Assembly: GCA_021810145.1 (NCBI GenBank)
Contig: JAJZJL010000039.1
Coordinates: forward strand, 1 to 36,860
Direction of reading: 5' to 3'
DNA length: 36,860 bases
DNA from: Planctomycetota bacterium
Lineage (GTDB): Bacteria > Planctomycetota > Phycisphaerae > WQYP01
Part shown: piece by piece, positions 1 to 8,549 of the stretch
Layout of the letters: each line of letters opens with the position of its first letter
How positions within the stretch are numbered: the stretch's first letter is position 1
Position numbers and translations under genes: made by a program
The notes under the pieces: generated by a model
The model's input: the letters and a program-made list of their open reading frames with translations, nothing else
The model's database searches: none
Told to the model about the DNA's origin: nothing

Positions 1-216
1 ATCCAGACTCCTGCATTCCCGGAATAACGCGGCGCGGGTTCGACGCTGCACCTGCCGACTCGTGCGTACCGCGATCTCATCGCGTAACACCAGTTCCAGG
101 AATTCCGCGTGATCCAGGCGATTGCCCGTCGCCTCGGCCAAACGCACCTCCAGGCTTGATAACAATCCTGATAAATGTAGCGCTCTTATGCTGTGGGTTA
201 AGGAAGATCGAATCAT
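1..216 (-). CDS. istB: IstB, IS21 helper ATPase, N-terminal part only
   Basis: This is the first 72 codons of the IS21 helper ATPase, which loads onto DNA and activates the IstA transposase. The reading frame begins with ATG at 214-216, which overlaps the istA stop as ATGA and so suggests translational coupling. AAGGAG lies just upstream. The visible protein has the typical IstB N-terminus, including LSGLLSSLEVRL and NRLDHAEFLELVL. The AAA+ ATPase domain lies beyond the window edge, so it cannot be said whether the gene is intact. Confidence 0.88.
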   Translation of the reverse strand, partial: MIRSSLTHSIRALHLSGLLSSLEVRLAEATGNRLDHAEFLELVLRDEIAVRTSRQVQRRTRAALFRECRSLD

Positions 217-1895
217 ACTTTCTCCTTGTAAGGGGTGTCCATAGCCGAGGCCTGACCGGTCAGGGCATCGTGCACAAATTTCTGATACTCCGCCACGGGA
301 CGGATAATCTCATGATCCTCAATGAAGCCCAGGTGTCCCTGGTGCGGAAGTGGCTCTCCGGCCTGACGCTGGGCTGCCATGCGACGCAGGCTGCGCAGGT
401 GATATTCCCCATGTTCCAACGCTGCCCGGCAGGCCTCGTTAATGGCACCGAGGGTAAAGTAATGCTTCAGGCTCAGCAGCCCCATCAGAACGCGCACACC
501 CTGGATGCCACGGGCTTGCAGCATGTTTTCGGCCCAGCGCTTCGCTTCCGGCCCCAACACCTCGACCTGCCCTAACAGCCAATGGGTACCATGTTCAATA
601 CGGCTGATCTTTTCGGGGGCTATATGGGCGTTGTGGGTGGAAAATTGTCCCGGAGGTAATTGGGCATGCGCGGCAATGGCATTCATCCGCTGGTCGAAGA
701 TACGCACCATCCGACCATCCCAACGCGCCCAGACGCTCTGGCCCATATATTCCGGCCCCACGGAATAATAAGCCCCCTTCACCTGTACATGCCCATCGCG
801 ATGAACGCTCCGCAACGCTTCCTCAAAGAGATCAAAACGTCCCGCCGCCAAGGGCTGTAATGCGGGCTTCTCCACCGTGGTAAATACGCCCAGCACCTGC
901 TGACGCATCGTGCCGTGAATACGGGTATCGGCTACCGTCTGCTCCCATTGCCGAAGATGCCGATTCTCTTCCGCCAGCGTTGAGAATATCCGCGCCTTGA
1001 GCGCGTTGTTCTTGACGTAGTTAATGCCGTTTTCAATCTTACCTTTATGGCGGGGCGTATAGGGCTTCGTGGGTAATATCGCCACGCGGTAATGTTCCGC
1101 AAAAGACCGCGCCTTGGGACATAATTCCGGATCAAACCAGTCCGCGCGGCTGACCGCGGCCCGCAGATTATCGATCACCAGCGTTTGCGGTACACCGCCA
1201 AATTCAAAGAAGGCGTTTTCTATGCACCGCAGAAAGTCGTCGGTGGTCTGCCGCAATACCGCTTCGCTGTATCCCTTGCGGCTATGCGACAGGACAATCC
1301 GAAATACCCAGGTGCCGCGCCGGTGCCCCGCAGCATCCACCAGCCACGCGCCTCGACCAAAATCCACCTGCGCTTCCATGCCCGGAGCACTGTGCATCCG
1401 ACGCACCGGCAGTTCCCTGTGTTCCGAGAGCCTGGCCGCCAGACGCCGGACACTGTAATAGGTGCCGCGATACCCATATTCAGGGGCCGTCAGATCCTGA
1501 TAAATGCGCTGCGCCTCAAGTCCTTGTTGGAGCTTCTCCCATATCACGTCACGCCAGGGCGCTGCCGCACTGCGGCGGCCCGGACCGACCCCGGCCTGGG
1601 AACCCGCTGTGCACGCACGGGCCGTTGGAGCATTCACAGCCCCTGTACCGGCATCAGGATTCCCGAATCCCCTGGAGACTTCGGAGGATTTTGAATCCGC
1701 CCCGGCCTGATCCGACCCGCCCGGGCCGGAGGGCGCATTGGCTGGTTTTGAATCCGCTCCACGACCCAACCGGATATATCGGCCCACCGTCTGGCGATCC
1801 ATCTTCAGTTCACGCGCTATCCGACGGGCCGACCAGCCCTTGGAATGCAACGCCAAAATCGTCTGTGTGTCTGCCATTTTGAGCTGATTGACCAT
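213..1895 (-). CDS. istA: IstA, IS21-family DDE transposase
   Basis: This 560-residue transposase cuts and joins the ends of the IS21 element. An N-terminal helix-turn-helix (about residues 13-42, GWSARRIARELKMDRQTVG) is followed by a Gly/Ala/Pro/Ser-rich stretch (45-110) and an rve integrase core. The likely catalytic triad is D178 (AQVDFG), D242 (VIDNLR) and E288 (HKGKIENG). GAAGGAG about 10 bases upstream supports the first ATG; a second Met is at residue 7. The length is normal for IstA. An oddity is that the Gly-rich linker is encoded by DNA containing two more copies of the terminal repeat core. All catalytic residues are present, so it looks intact. Confidence 0.93.
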   Translation of the reverse strand: MVNQLKMADTQTILALHSKGWSARRIARELKMDRQTVGRYIRLGRGADSKPANAPSGPGGSDQAGADSKSSEVSRGFGNPDAGTGAVNAPTARACTAGSQAGVGPGRRSAAAPWRDVIWEKLQQGLEAQRIYQDLTAPEYGYRGTYYSVRRLAARLSEHRELPVRRMHSAPGMEAQVDFGRGAWLVDAAGHRRGTWVFRIVLSHSRKGYSEAVLRQTTDDFLRCIENAFFEFGGVPQTLVIDNLRAAVSRADWFDPELCPKARSFAEHYRVAILPTKPYTPRHKGKIENGINYVKNNALKARIFSTLAEENRHLRQWEQTVADTRIHGTMRQQVLGVFTTVEKPALQPLAAGRFDLFEEALRSVHRDGHVQVKGAYYSVGPEYMGQSVWARWDGRMVRIFDQRMNAIAAHAQLPPGQFSTHNAHIAPEKISRIEHGTHWLLGQVEVLGPEAKRWAENMLQARGIQGVRVLMGLLSLKHYFTLGAINEACRAALEHGEYHLRSLRRMAAQRQAGEPLPHQGHLGFIEDHEIIRPVAEYQKFVHDALTGQASAMDTPYKEKV

Positions 1896-2004
1896 ACCGC
1901 TTTAACTCCTTCATAAAAATGAAAAAGTCGAGCGTACAGGCCAATCCCTTTCCTCTCAAAGTGGCTGGTTTTGAAGCGCCCCCGACTGGCTGGTTTTGAG
2001 CGCC
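1680..2004. repeat. IS21 terminal-repeat iterons, two outside and two inside istA
   Basis: Copies of a (GGCTGG)TTTTGAAnCCGC-like unit occur at about 1680-1702, 1739-1758, 1961-1980 and 1986-2004. The two outer copies lie between the element end and istA. The two inner ones lie within the istA reading frame and encode repeated GADSK peptides. The outer copies fit transposase-binding sites; a binding role for the inner copies is inference. Confidence 0.6.
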
Positions 2005-2012
2005 CGTTGACA

Positions 2013-2168
2013 CAAATACTGGATCAGATACGTGATTGTGGCAACGTGCCGGATAAGCTGCCGTCGGTTCTGTTTTCGATGCTTGGGCATCAGATTCAGA
2101 TTTCCCGGTGTTTCCAGGAGGGTTGCGTCAGGATACCCCGTGGCTGGAGCAAGGCGTGCCTCAACTGA
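2013..2168 (+). pseudogene. possible 3' remnant of a gene cut by the IS21 insertion
   Basis: An open frame runs from the IS21 end through to a TGA at 2166-2168. It encodes about 50 residues, including NVPDKLPSVLFSMLG. It overlaps the preferred GTG start of the TraF-like gene by 13 bases, as expected for an upstream operon neighbour whose 5' part was lost. I do not recognise the family, and the frame may be chance. Confidence 0.2.
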
Positions 2169-2671
2169 ATGCCATCCGAAAATGGACCAGGCCGCTGGGG
2201 TTACTGGGCGTCTGGATGGTGATTTCATGGCTGCTGGCGCATCGGCAGATTGTGATCAACACCTCGCCCAGCGTGGCGCCGGGAATTTACCTGCGGGTGG
2301 ATGAACGGCCTGCGGTAGGAAGGATCGTGGATTTTCGGATCCCGGCCAGGGCATGGCCGTACATCCGGGAACGCACCGGCCACACGGGCCGGAACTGGTA
2401 TATCCTCAAGCCCATCGCCGCAGGTCCCGGCGATACGGTCAACACCATGGGCCGCTGGCTTTACATCAATGGCCGAAAAATAGCACTGATCTACACGCAC
2501 GATGAAAAGGGCCGTTTATTGCCGCATTGGCGGGCGGATTGTGTGCTGGGGCCGCATGAATATTTTGTTTATTCGAGCCGGATATGGAACAGTTTTGACA
2601 GCCGGTATTATGGGCCGATTCGGCAGAGCCACATTGGGGCGGTGCGATTACCCCTAATTAATTGGAAATAG
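2156..2671 (+). CDS. traF: TraF-type conjugative transfer signal peptidase (S26 family)
   Basis: This is a membrane-anchored serine/lysine peptidase; in P-type conjugation systems TraF processes and cyclises the TrbC pilin. One hydrophobic segment (about residues 12-29) precedes the active-site motif NTSPSVAPGIY (probable Ser39). The likely general base Lys85 lies in ILKPIAAGPGDTV, and a C-terminal box follows (SRYYGPIRQSHIGAV). The length of 171 residues is usual. No ATG fits. GTG at 2156 is preceded by TGGAG, and an upstream GTG at 2108 is also possible. It faces the trb operon, whose pilin would be its substrate. Confidence 0.8.
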   Translation: MPQLNAIRKWTRPLGLLGVWMVISWLLAHRQIVINTSPSVAPGIYLRVDERPAVGRIVDFRIPARAWPYIRERTGHTGRNWYILKPIAAGPGDTVNTMGRWLYINGRKIALIYTHDEKGRLLPHWRADCVLGPHEYFVYSSRIWNSFDSRYYGPIRQSHIGAVRLPLINWK

Positions 2672-2839
2672 CACCCCGAATACTCCAAGGTTAAACGGTG
2701 TCCACTGGAGGAAATACCGCAAGTAGATGATTGACGTAGGAGCGAATCCGTTGGAAACTTGCACTCCGTAATCTCGGGATAGTCGAGCATCTAAGCGAGA
2801 TGTAGCTGTTGAAAAGACGTAACATTCAGGAGGTCCTTT

Positions 2840-4756
2840 GTGGGAAGCGAACTGAAATCATTACAAGAGTTCTTCAATAAGCGGTTGTTCAGAATCCCCG
2901 ATTATCAACGTGGCTATGCGTGGGAGAAACCACAGCTTGAAGATTTCTGGCAGGACTTGAACCGCGTTCCCGACGGCCGGAACCATTATACCGGTCAGAT
3001 CACCCTGGAGCCTGTACCGAAAGAATTATGGCAGAAATGGGACGAGGACGTGTGGCTTATAGAAGATTCCAATTACAAACCATTTTACATTGTGGATGGA
3101 CAGCAGCGTCTAACGACTGCGGTAATTTTATTGAAATGCTTAATCGACAAAGTGCCGGATGAGCAAACTTTGGCTCATATGCAGAAAACGGAATTGATCG
3201 GCAGTTACTTATTCAGACAAGCAGGAGTAAGTAAAGCGTATCTCTTCGGCTATGAAAAGGATAATCCCAGCTATGAGTTTCTGAAGACGCAGATACTGGG
3301 CCAACCTTCGAATTCTTTTCAAGGAACAGAAACGGTCTACACTGGCAATCTGAGGCAAGCACGCGACTTTTTCAAAAAGCACATGGAAAACCTTGAGCTT
3401 TCAGAAGTTGAGGCCTTATTCCGGAGGCTCAGCCAAAGGTTTGTAGTCAATGAATATGAGCTAGACGCGGACCTCGACGTTTTCGTCGCCTTCGAAACAA
3501 TGAATAACCGCGGCAAGCCACTCTCAAAACTGGAACTCCTGAAAAACCGACTGATTTATCTTTCGACCTTGACACCGGATGAGGGAGATCAACAAAAATG
3601 CCTTCGCCGTAATATTAATGATGCATGGAAGACAATTTACGAATATTTGGGAAAGGAAAAAGGTAGCTCGCTAAATGATGATGATTTTCTGTGGGCGCAT
3701 TGGGTCATGTACTTTGCGTATGCTCGGAACGAAGCGGATCAATATGCTACGTTCCTTTTTGATCAGCACTTCACGCCCAGCCAGATAACCGAAAAGAAGC
3801 TTACGGCTATAGACATTCAAGCATTCGTTGACAGCATTCAAAATTCGGTTAAGGCCTGGCATGCGATTCATTTTCCGCAGTGGGCTTCGAATATACCTGA
3901 TGGAGTGCAGCGTGGAATTGAACGGTGTGGCCGGAGCGGTATGGGTGCCTTTGCTCCCGTCTTCATGGCTGCCCTCCAAGCCAAAGCATCGCCGGAGACT
4001 TTGATCGCATTCATCGAAGCGGCCGAACGGTTCGTGTTTTTAGTTGGAAGACTATGTCAACGGAGATCAAATACTGGTGATAGCGAGTTCTATCGTCTGG
4101 CGAGCCAGCTGCACCGAAAAGAATACTCCGTACCCCAATCCACTACGCTTGTGCGGAAGCGCACGGAACAACACTTTTCGTTGGAGAAGGCAAAACTGGA
4201 GATGGACGAGCTTTTCGATGAAGTTGAAGGATTTTATTCGTGGGCGGGCCGCTATTATTTTCTTTTTGAATACGAACAGTATCTGAAATCGAAAGCCGGT
4301 ATGCAGACGGCGAAAATAGATTGGAGCGAATTCATAACCTCAAAAAAGGATCAGGTAACCATAGAGCACATTTATCCTCGCTCACCGGTGATGGGTGAGT
4401 GGCCAACATTTGAAGCGCGATCTGAGAGGGAGCGACACTTCTTGCGACACTCTCTTGGTAACCTTCTCGCGTTGTCACAAAGCCGAAATTCAAGATTCTC
4501 CAACCGAGCATTTGCCTACAAAAGGCAGGATGCTGACGGAGTACGCGGATATTATAACGGGTCTTACAGCGAGATTGCCGTGGCGCAAAATGCAGAATGG
4601 ACGCCAGAATCCGTGCTGAATCGTGGAATTGAGATGCTGAAATTTCTTGAGGAACGATGGAATATCAATCTTGGTTCACGAGCCGATAAGGTCAGGCTTC
4701 TACGACTCGATTTTCTAGAGCCGAGCCCTGTGGCTGCGATCCATGCTCGCGTCTAA
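2840..4756 (+). CDS. GmrSD-like restriction protein, DUF262 + DUF1524 (HNH) in one chain
   Basis: This protein is probably a modification-dependent or phage-directed restriction enzyme of the GmrSD group. The N-terminal DUF262 domain has the hallmark IVDGQQRLTT (D86-R90) used for nucleotide binding and hydrolysis, and an early PDYQRGYAW motif. The C-terminal DUF1524 domain has a His-Me finger type nuclease motif, VTIEHIYPRSP (H510), followed by LGNLLAL and a downstream Asn. At 638 residues it has the length of fused GmrS-GmrD proteins. The start is GTG, with a strong AGGAGG six bases upstream. The gene ends convergently with a 4-base overlap on the DUF2274-like gene. Its place inside a conjugation locus suggests defence cargo. 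Confidence 0.88.
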   Translation: MGSELKSLQEFFNKRLFRIPDYQRGYAWEKPQLEDFWQDLNRVPDGRNHYTGQITLEPVPKELWQKWDEDVWLIEDSNYKPFYIVDGQQRLTTAVILLKCLIDKVPDEQTLAHMQKTELIGSYLFRQAGVSKAYLFGYEKDNPSYEFLKTQILGQPSNSFQGTETVYTGNLRQARDFFKKHMENLELSEVEALFRRLSQRFVVNEYELDADLDVFVAFETMNNRGKPLSKLELLKNRLIYLSTLTPDEGDQQKCLRRNINDAWKTIYEYLGKEKGSSLNDDDFLWAHWVMYFAYARNEADQYATFLFDQHFTPSQITEKKLTAIDIQAFVDSIQNSVKAWHAIHFPQWASNIPDGVQRGIERCGRSGMGAFAPVFMAALQAKASPETLIAFIEAAERFVFLVGRLCQRRSNTGDSEFYRLASQLHRKEYSVPQSTTLVRKRTEQHFSLEKAKLEMDELFDEVEGFYSWAGRYYFLFEYEQYLKSKAGMQTAKIDWSEFITSKKDQVTIEHIYPRSPVMGEWPTFEARSERERHFLRHSLGNLLALSQSRNSRFSNRAFAYKRQDADGVRGYYNGSYSEIAVAQNAEWTPESVLNRGIEMLKFLEERWNINLGSRADKVRLLRLDFLEPSPVAAIHARV

Positions 4757-5040
4757 GAAGTCTCAGGTACTACCGTAGCTTTGCCTTCGCTGGCTGTCAC
4801 GGATTTCCGTCCTTTACGACCAATGGCATCGCGGCTCTTGAAACTTTGGAACTGGTGATCCAACTCTATGAAGCGCCGGGCCATTTCGCGGATCAGGTCG
4901 GCCTCGGTGACTTCGGCCCCGTAAGCCTGCTTGTAATGCTGGCGGTAAAGCTGTAAATCCTGCCCAAGCCGGTGGTCAACGCGAACCGAAACCTGGGAAG
5001 TCGTGGTTACATGGAATGCAGGTAAAGCGATTTCATTCAT
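4753..5040 (-). CDS. DUF2274-like small protein following trbI
   Basis: This is a 95-residue soluble protein. Small DUF2274 proteins are commonly encoded right after trbI in Tn4371-like conjugative elements; their function is unknown. The middle part (VSVRVDHRLGQDLQLYRQ, then EADLIREMARRFIELD) has the pattern expected of that family: a short beta strand, a helix, and a helix ending in RFxxxD. AAGGAG is placed eight bases before the ATG. It is the last gene of the trb operon here, 56 bases after trbI. Family assignment rests on context and pattern. Confidence 0.6.
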   Translation of the reverse strand: MNEIALPAFHVTTTSQVSVRVDHRLGQDLQLYRQHYKQAYGAEVTEADLIREMARRFIELDHQFQSFKSRDAIGRKGRKSVTASEGKATVVPETS

Positions 5041-5096
5041 GGGAAAGTCTCCTTTTCAATGCGGTACTTATTTCATTCCGCACATGACGCTGGTTT

Positions 5097-6626
5097 TCAT
5101 GGCTTGTACGGCCGAAGTATCATGTCCTTGTTCACAAGAATCCTGAACGGCCAGCCGGGCCGAATGGTGATCGTGGGTTGAACGTTCAACTGCCGGTTAA
5201 TGATCCGCTGGCCGACCTGGGAAGCTTCCTGGGAAATGGTGTTGCCGACAACATCCTGATTGGTGCTGGTGCTGTTGGGATTGATGGCCAGGTTGCCGCC
5301 GTAGGCGATGGCGGTGCTTAAGCCCGCGGCCTCGGCCAGCTTTCTGAAGTGATAATCGACCTTGTCGTGCAGGCCGGACTGGCCTTCCTGGTCTGTGCCC
5401 GGCATGGCATCAAGCACAATGGAATCGCCATTGGGCAGGATCAGACGCTGCCAGGCAATCAGAACACGGTTTTCTCCGTTGCCCACCACACTGCTGTAAC
5501 GTCCCAACAGGCGCGAGCCTTGGGGAATCAACAGATATTTGCCGGTTACCGAGTCAAAGACATTCTGGGTGACCGTACCGATGATCTGGCCGGGCAGGTC
5601 GCTGTTGATGCCGGTAACCAGAGCGCCGGGAATAACGGTTCCCGCCTGAATTTCATATGGGGAGGCGGGTGTAATCAACGGCTGGGACAGATAGGTATCG
5701 ACGGCACCGGCGCGATTCATAAAATCCCTGTGTTCCTGCTGAATATTTCCGCTCTGCCCACGCCCAGTTGTTGGTAAATTCATCCCGAGAGAACCTTGCT
5801 GTCCAAAAGGGAACATTCCAGAAGAGCCGATCAAGCTATTTGCAGCCATATCATCTGTTGCAGCAACATCACCGCCGGAATGTGCCGGCGATAGGGTCGT
5901 CTGTTGATTGGCGGCAACATAAGCCAGGCCCGAAAAAACCTCCGGCGAATTCATGGCCTGCCGCCACTGGCGCTGCAATGTTTTTAAATCCGCCAAACGC
6001 TGCCGCGCCTGGGCCGCGGCCAGCAATTCCTGGGCGGTGGGAGCAGTGCCATTACTTGATGTGCGGATAGTTGTCGCCGGCCGTGCAGTTGGCCGTGTGC
6101 TGCGACTGGCGGGACGGTTATCGCTTTGGGGCCAGGTGTACGTTGGCGGCAGAGTGCTAAGAAGCGGATTGTCGCTGGCTGTTTCGGTGGCCGGCACAGG
6201 GGAAGCATCACTGTTCTGTACCGGCTGTGTTCTTGGCACTGATGGCGAAGATCCCAGGCCGATGACCAGCGCCATGCCGACGGCACCGGCGGCGCCCAGC
6301 AACAGTAGACCGACCGCCTTGGGCTTGAGTCGTGTGACCGCCGGCCGCGACGGATGCAGTTGCAGTGTCGCGTGCGTTTCGGGTTTATTGCTTTCCTCGG
6401 TGGCGGCTTGGCCGCCATGGCTCATTGCGGCATCGGCTGACGCGACCATGGCCGGCTCTGAAGTTTGGCCATCCATCGGCGGTTGGCTATCCGCTGTGTC
6501 CGAATTGGATAAAGCCGGTGAAGTTGGGGCGACGTCCGAGTCCTCCTGGCCGCACTCGGACTTTGGCAATACCGCACCGTTTGCCAGTTCCGGCGGTTGA
6601 TCTGTGGGGTTCTGTTTTTCGTTCAT
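5097..6626 (-). CDS. trbI: TrbI, VirB10-like outer/inner membrane spanning channel protein
   Basis: TrbI is the VirB10-type core protein linking inner and outer membranes in the mating channel. In the 509-residue form there is a cytoplasmic Pro/Ser-rich tail, one transmembrane segment (about 104-125, LLLLGAAGAVGMALVIGLG), a Pro-rich periplasmic linker and a C-terminal beta-barrel domain. The latter shows the family motifs VTQNVFDSVTGKYLLIPQG, GRYSS and LDAMPGTD. The ATG at 6626 was chosen because GGAG lies nine bases upstream; the frame is open 13 codons further without a good site. It sits between trbG and the DUF2274-like gene. Confidence 0.95.
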   Translation of the reverse strand: MNEKQNPTDQPPELANGAVLPKSECGQEDSDVAPTSPALSNSDTADSQPPMDGQTSEPAMVASADAAMSHGGQAATEESNKPETHATLQLHPSRPAVTRLKPKAVGLLLLGAAGAVGMALVIGLGSSPSVPRTQPVQNSDASPVPATETASDNPLLSTLPPTYTWPQSDNRPASRSTRPTARPATTIRTSSNGTAPTAQELLAAAQARQRLADLKTLQRQWRQAMNSPEVFSGLAYVAANQQTTLSPAHSGGDVAATDDMAANSLIGSSGMFPFGQQGSLGMNLPTTGRGQSGNIQQEHRDFMNRAGAVDTYLSQPLITPASPYEIQAGTVIPGALVTGINSDLPGQIIGTVTQNVFDSVTGKYLLIPQGSRLLGRYSSVVGNGENRVLIAWQRLILPNGDSIVLDAMPGTDQEGQSGLHDKVDYHFRKLAEAAGLSTAIAYGGNLAINPNSTSTNQDVVGNTISQEASQVGQRIINRQLNVQPTITIRPGWPFRILVNKDMILRPYKP

Positions 6627-6697
6627 GATTATGATCTCCGTGTAAATTCGTGGTGGCTGCGGCATGTGCCAAAGTCGGGCCGAAACCGTGATGCAAA

Positions 6698-7732
6698 TTA
6701 CTTGGCCTTGGCACGCTGGATGCGCACGATGGTCTGGGGGTTCTGGCCTAACCGCAGTTCCGCCTCATTAAATAGCTGGTCCACGATATAGTAATTGCCC
6801 CGGATGCGGTAATTGACGATCTGGGCGTGGCCGTTCCTGCCCAGGACAAACAGCGGCGGAGCCGCGGTGACGCCCAAATCCGGTGGGAATTCAATAAAAG
6901 TCTTTTGTCCGTCATCAAAAGCCCGCAGCGGCGTCCACGGTGGCGTTGCGCCCTTCTGCTTGAGAATCAGGTAATTGAAGTTCAACTGCGATAAATTCAA
7001 GTGGCGGCCGAGAACCGCGTTCGCGCTGGCTTCCCGGCGACGCAATTTGTTCTCGATGATCGTCAAACTCCCAAACGGATAGTGCCAGGCAATCATGGTC
7101 TGGTAGACGCCGACGGATACAGAGCGTAAATCAATCTGATAAATGCGACGATCGGTCGTGATGACCATGTTGGTGGATAAATCCGGCAGACGCGGCTTGA
7201 CCAGAATCAGGCTCTGGCGATCAGCACCGGAGCCCGCCTGGACGGATTGGACAATCCAGCGGGTGGTATCCCCGGCGGCACAGCTTTCAAGTTGTTCTCC
7301 CGGTTGTAGCGCGATCGTCGTGACAAAGCCGGGACTGGTCACGGCGGTATAGACCACGCCCGGGGCATAATCGTAATACTCCACGGCATCTATAAAGCCC
7401 TTCGGCGTTGGTTGGCGTGTCGCCTTGGCGACGGCCTTGGCAATCGTTTGCAGGATACTACCTTTCTGTTTTGATTGAGCCGCGGTGCCGCTGGCCCGCA
7501 AAGCCCGCAATTGCGGCTCGAACACCGGTACTTTCACCTCAACCACCTTGCGCGGAGCCGGATTGGACTGCAAATGGGCCGGGACCAGGCGCGTATCGGG
7601 CCCGACCACGATGTCGGGTTTTTCGCTGGCGCAGCCGCCGGCGGTTAAGCAGGCCAGCGCGACCAGAACGGTCGCGGCATGGCGGTGTTTACCAATCCGC
7701 TGCCATCCCGGTATTGTGTTGTTGTGACGCAT
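6698..7732 (-). CDS. trbG: TrbG, VirB9-like core complex protein
   Basis: TrbG is the VirB9-type periplasmic and outer-membrane core component that binds TrbI. The 344-residue protein starts with a basic stretch and a hydrophobic signal (about 20-33) ending in LTAGGC. This could be a lipoprotein cleavage site at Cys34, though it departs from the ideal lipobox. The C-terminal half has the VirB9/CagX pattern (LNFNYLILKQKGATPPWTP, then FDDGQKTFIEFP), ending in a beta-rich domain. AAAGGAA precedes the ATG. Gene order (after trbF, before trbI) is canonical. Confidence 0.93.
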   Translation of the reverse strand: MRHNNTIPGWQRIGKHRHAATVLVALACLTAGGCASEKPDIVVGPDTRLVPAHLQSNPAPRKVVEVKVPVFEPQLRALRASGTAAQSKQKGSILQTIAKAVAKATRQPTPKGFIDAVEYYDYAPGVVYTAVTSPGFVTTIALQPGEQLESCAAGDTTRWIVQSVQAGSGADRQSLILVKPRLPDLSTNMVITTDRRIYQIDLRSVSVGVYQTMIAWHYPFGSLTIIENKLRRREASANAVLGRHLNLSQLNFNYLILKQKGATPPWTPLRAFDDGQKTFIEFPPDLGVTAAPPLFVLGRNGHAQIVNYRIRGNYYIVDQLFNEAELRLGQNPQTIVRIQRAKAK

Positions 7733-7777
7733 GATAAATTCCTTTCAAAAAATGTTCTGTTATGTGTTTGGTTTGAT

Positions 7778-8506
7778 TTACTGTGTTGAATCCGACCTGA
7801 CGGTCTGGACCGGCCCATCAAAATCCTGGCTCCAGGTAAAGTTGGTGATGTAAACACCCAGCGGATTATTGAACACTTGCTTCGGCGTCGCCGGTGGAAT
7901 CAGCTTGATGTCAAACAGGCCCGTGTAATGCACAGAGCGTATCATTGCGCCATGGCTGTATGTGTCTTCGATCCAGCGGACCTGGTAGGTGCTTGGGCTT
8001 CTTTGCAGGATGCTTACCAGATGCACCGTTTTGGCGATCGGTGTGCCGGTGGAATCCACGCCGCTTTGACGGGCGGCATACTGGTTCATGGAGCGGATCG
8101 CATCGCCGGCCAGGAAGTGATAGGCCGTGAGCCACTGATTCCGCAATACAACGGGATCCAGGGACCGGGAGCGAACCAGGCTGACCACCTGGCCGACGAA
8201 ATACCCGATCTGGGCGGCGTCGGGATGGTAGACGCCGTTGGCTAACTGAATACGCCCCGGCATGCCGACTTTGTTAACCGGCACCACATAGGCCGCCACT
8301 TGGCGTGTCAGGCTCATGTAGATCACGGCGCTGGTGGAAATAACCGCCAATAGTAGCGCCCCCAGGGCCGCGATGCGCCAATGCGCGGCCTGCTGGCGGG
8401 CCGTGCCGATGCGCTGATCCCAGGCCGCAGCCGCCTGCAGGTAGGGTGTCTGGTAAGGGGTCGTGTTGTTGTGGCCGTAACTGGTGGTGCGTAATGAAAA
8501 GCCCAT
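7778..8506 (-). CDS. trbF: TrbF, VirB8-like inner membrane assembly protein
   Basis: TrbF is a VirB8-type bitopic inner-membrane protein that nucleates assembly of the secretion channel. The 242-residue protein has a cytoplasmic N-terminus with the family motif YLQAAAAWDQRIGTAR. One transmembrane helix follows (about 42-66), then a periplasmic NTF2-like domain (SLDPVVLRNQWLTAYHFL, then YQVRWIEDTYSHG). GGAG is nine bases before the ATG. It lies 43 bases after trbL in the conserved order. Confidence 0.94.
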   Translation of the reverse strand: MGFSLRTTSYGHNNTTPYQTPYLQAAAAWDQRIGTARQQAAHWRIAALGALLLAVISTSAVIYMSLTRQVAAYVVPVNKVGMPGRIQLANGVYHPDAAQIGYFVGQVVSLVRSRSLDPVVLRNQWLTAYHFLAGDAIRSMNQYAARQSGVDSTGTPIAKTVHLVSILQRSPSTYQVRWIEDTYSHGAMIRSVHYTGLFDIKLIPPATPKQVFNNPLGVYITNFTWSQDFDGPVQTVRSDSTQ

Positions 8507-8549
8507 GATTTATTTCTCCAAAAAGTGTCAATCGTTCTTGTTTGGTTGC

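Larger units (their letters stand above)
1..2012 (-). mobile_element. IS21-family insertion sequence, partial (other end outside window)
   Basis: The element carries the two-gene istA-istB arrangement typical of IS21, with the genes overlapping by ATGA. Its outer end is placed near 2012, where the minus strand reads TGTCAACGGGCGCTC. This end is followed inward by two copies of a GGCTGGTTTTGA-type repeat, the multiple terminal repeats known for IS21 transposase binding. The exact terminal base could also be 2014. The istB side runs out of the window, so the full length and target duplication cannot be seen. Confidence 0.85.

Noticed and set aside
5953-6600. 215-codon open frame antisense to trbI
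   Set aside because: It overlaps the Pro/Ser-rich linker region of a clear trbI gene and has no recognisable domain.
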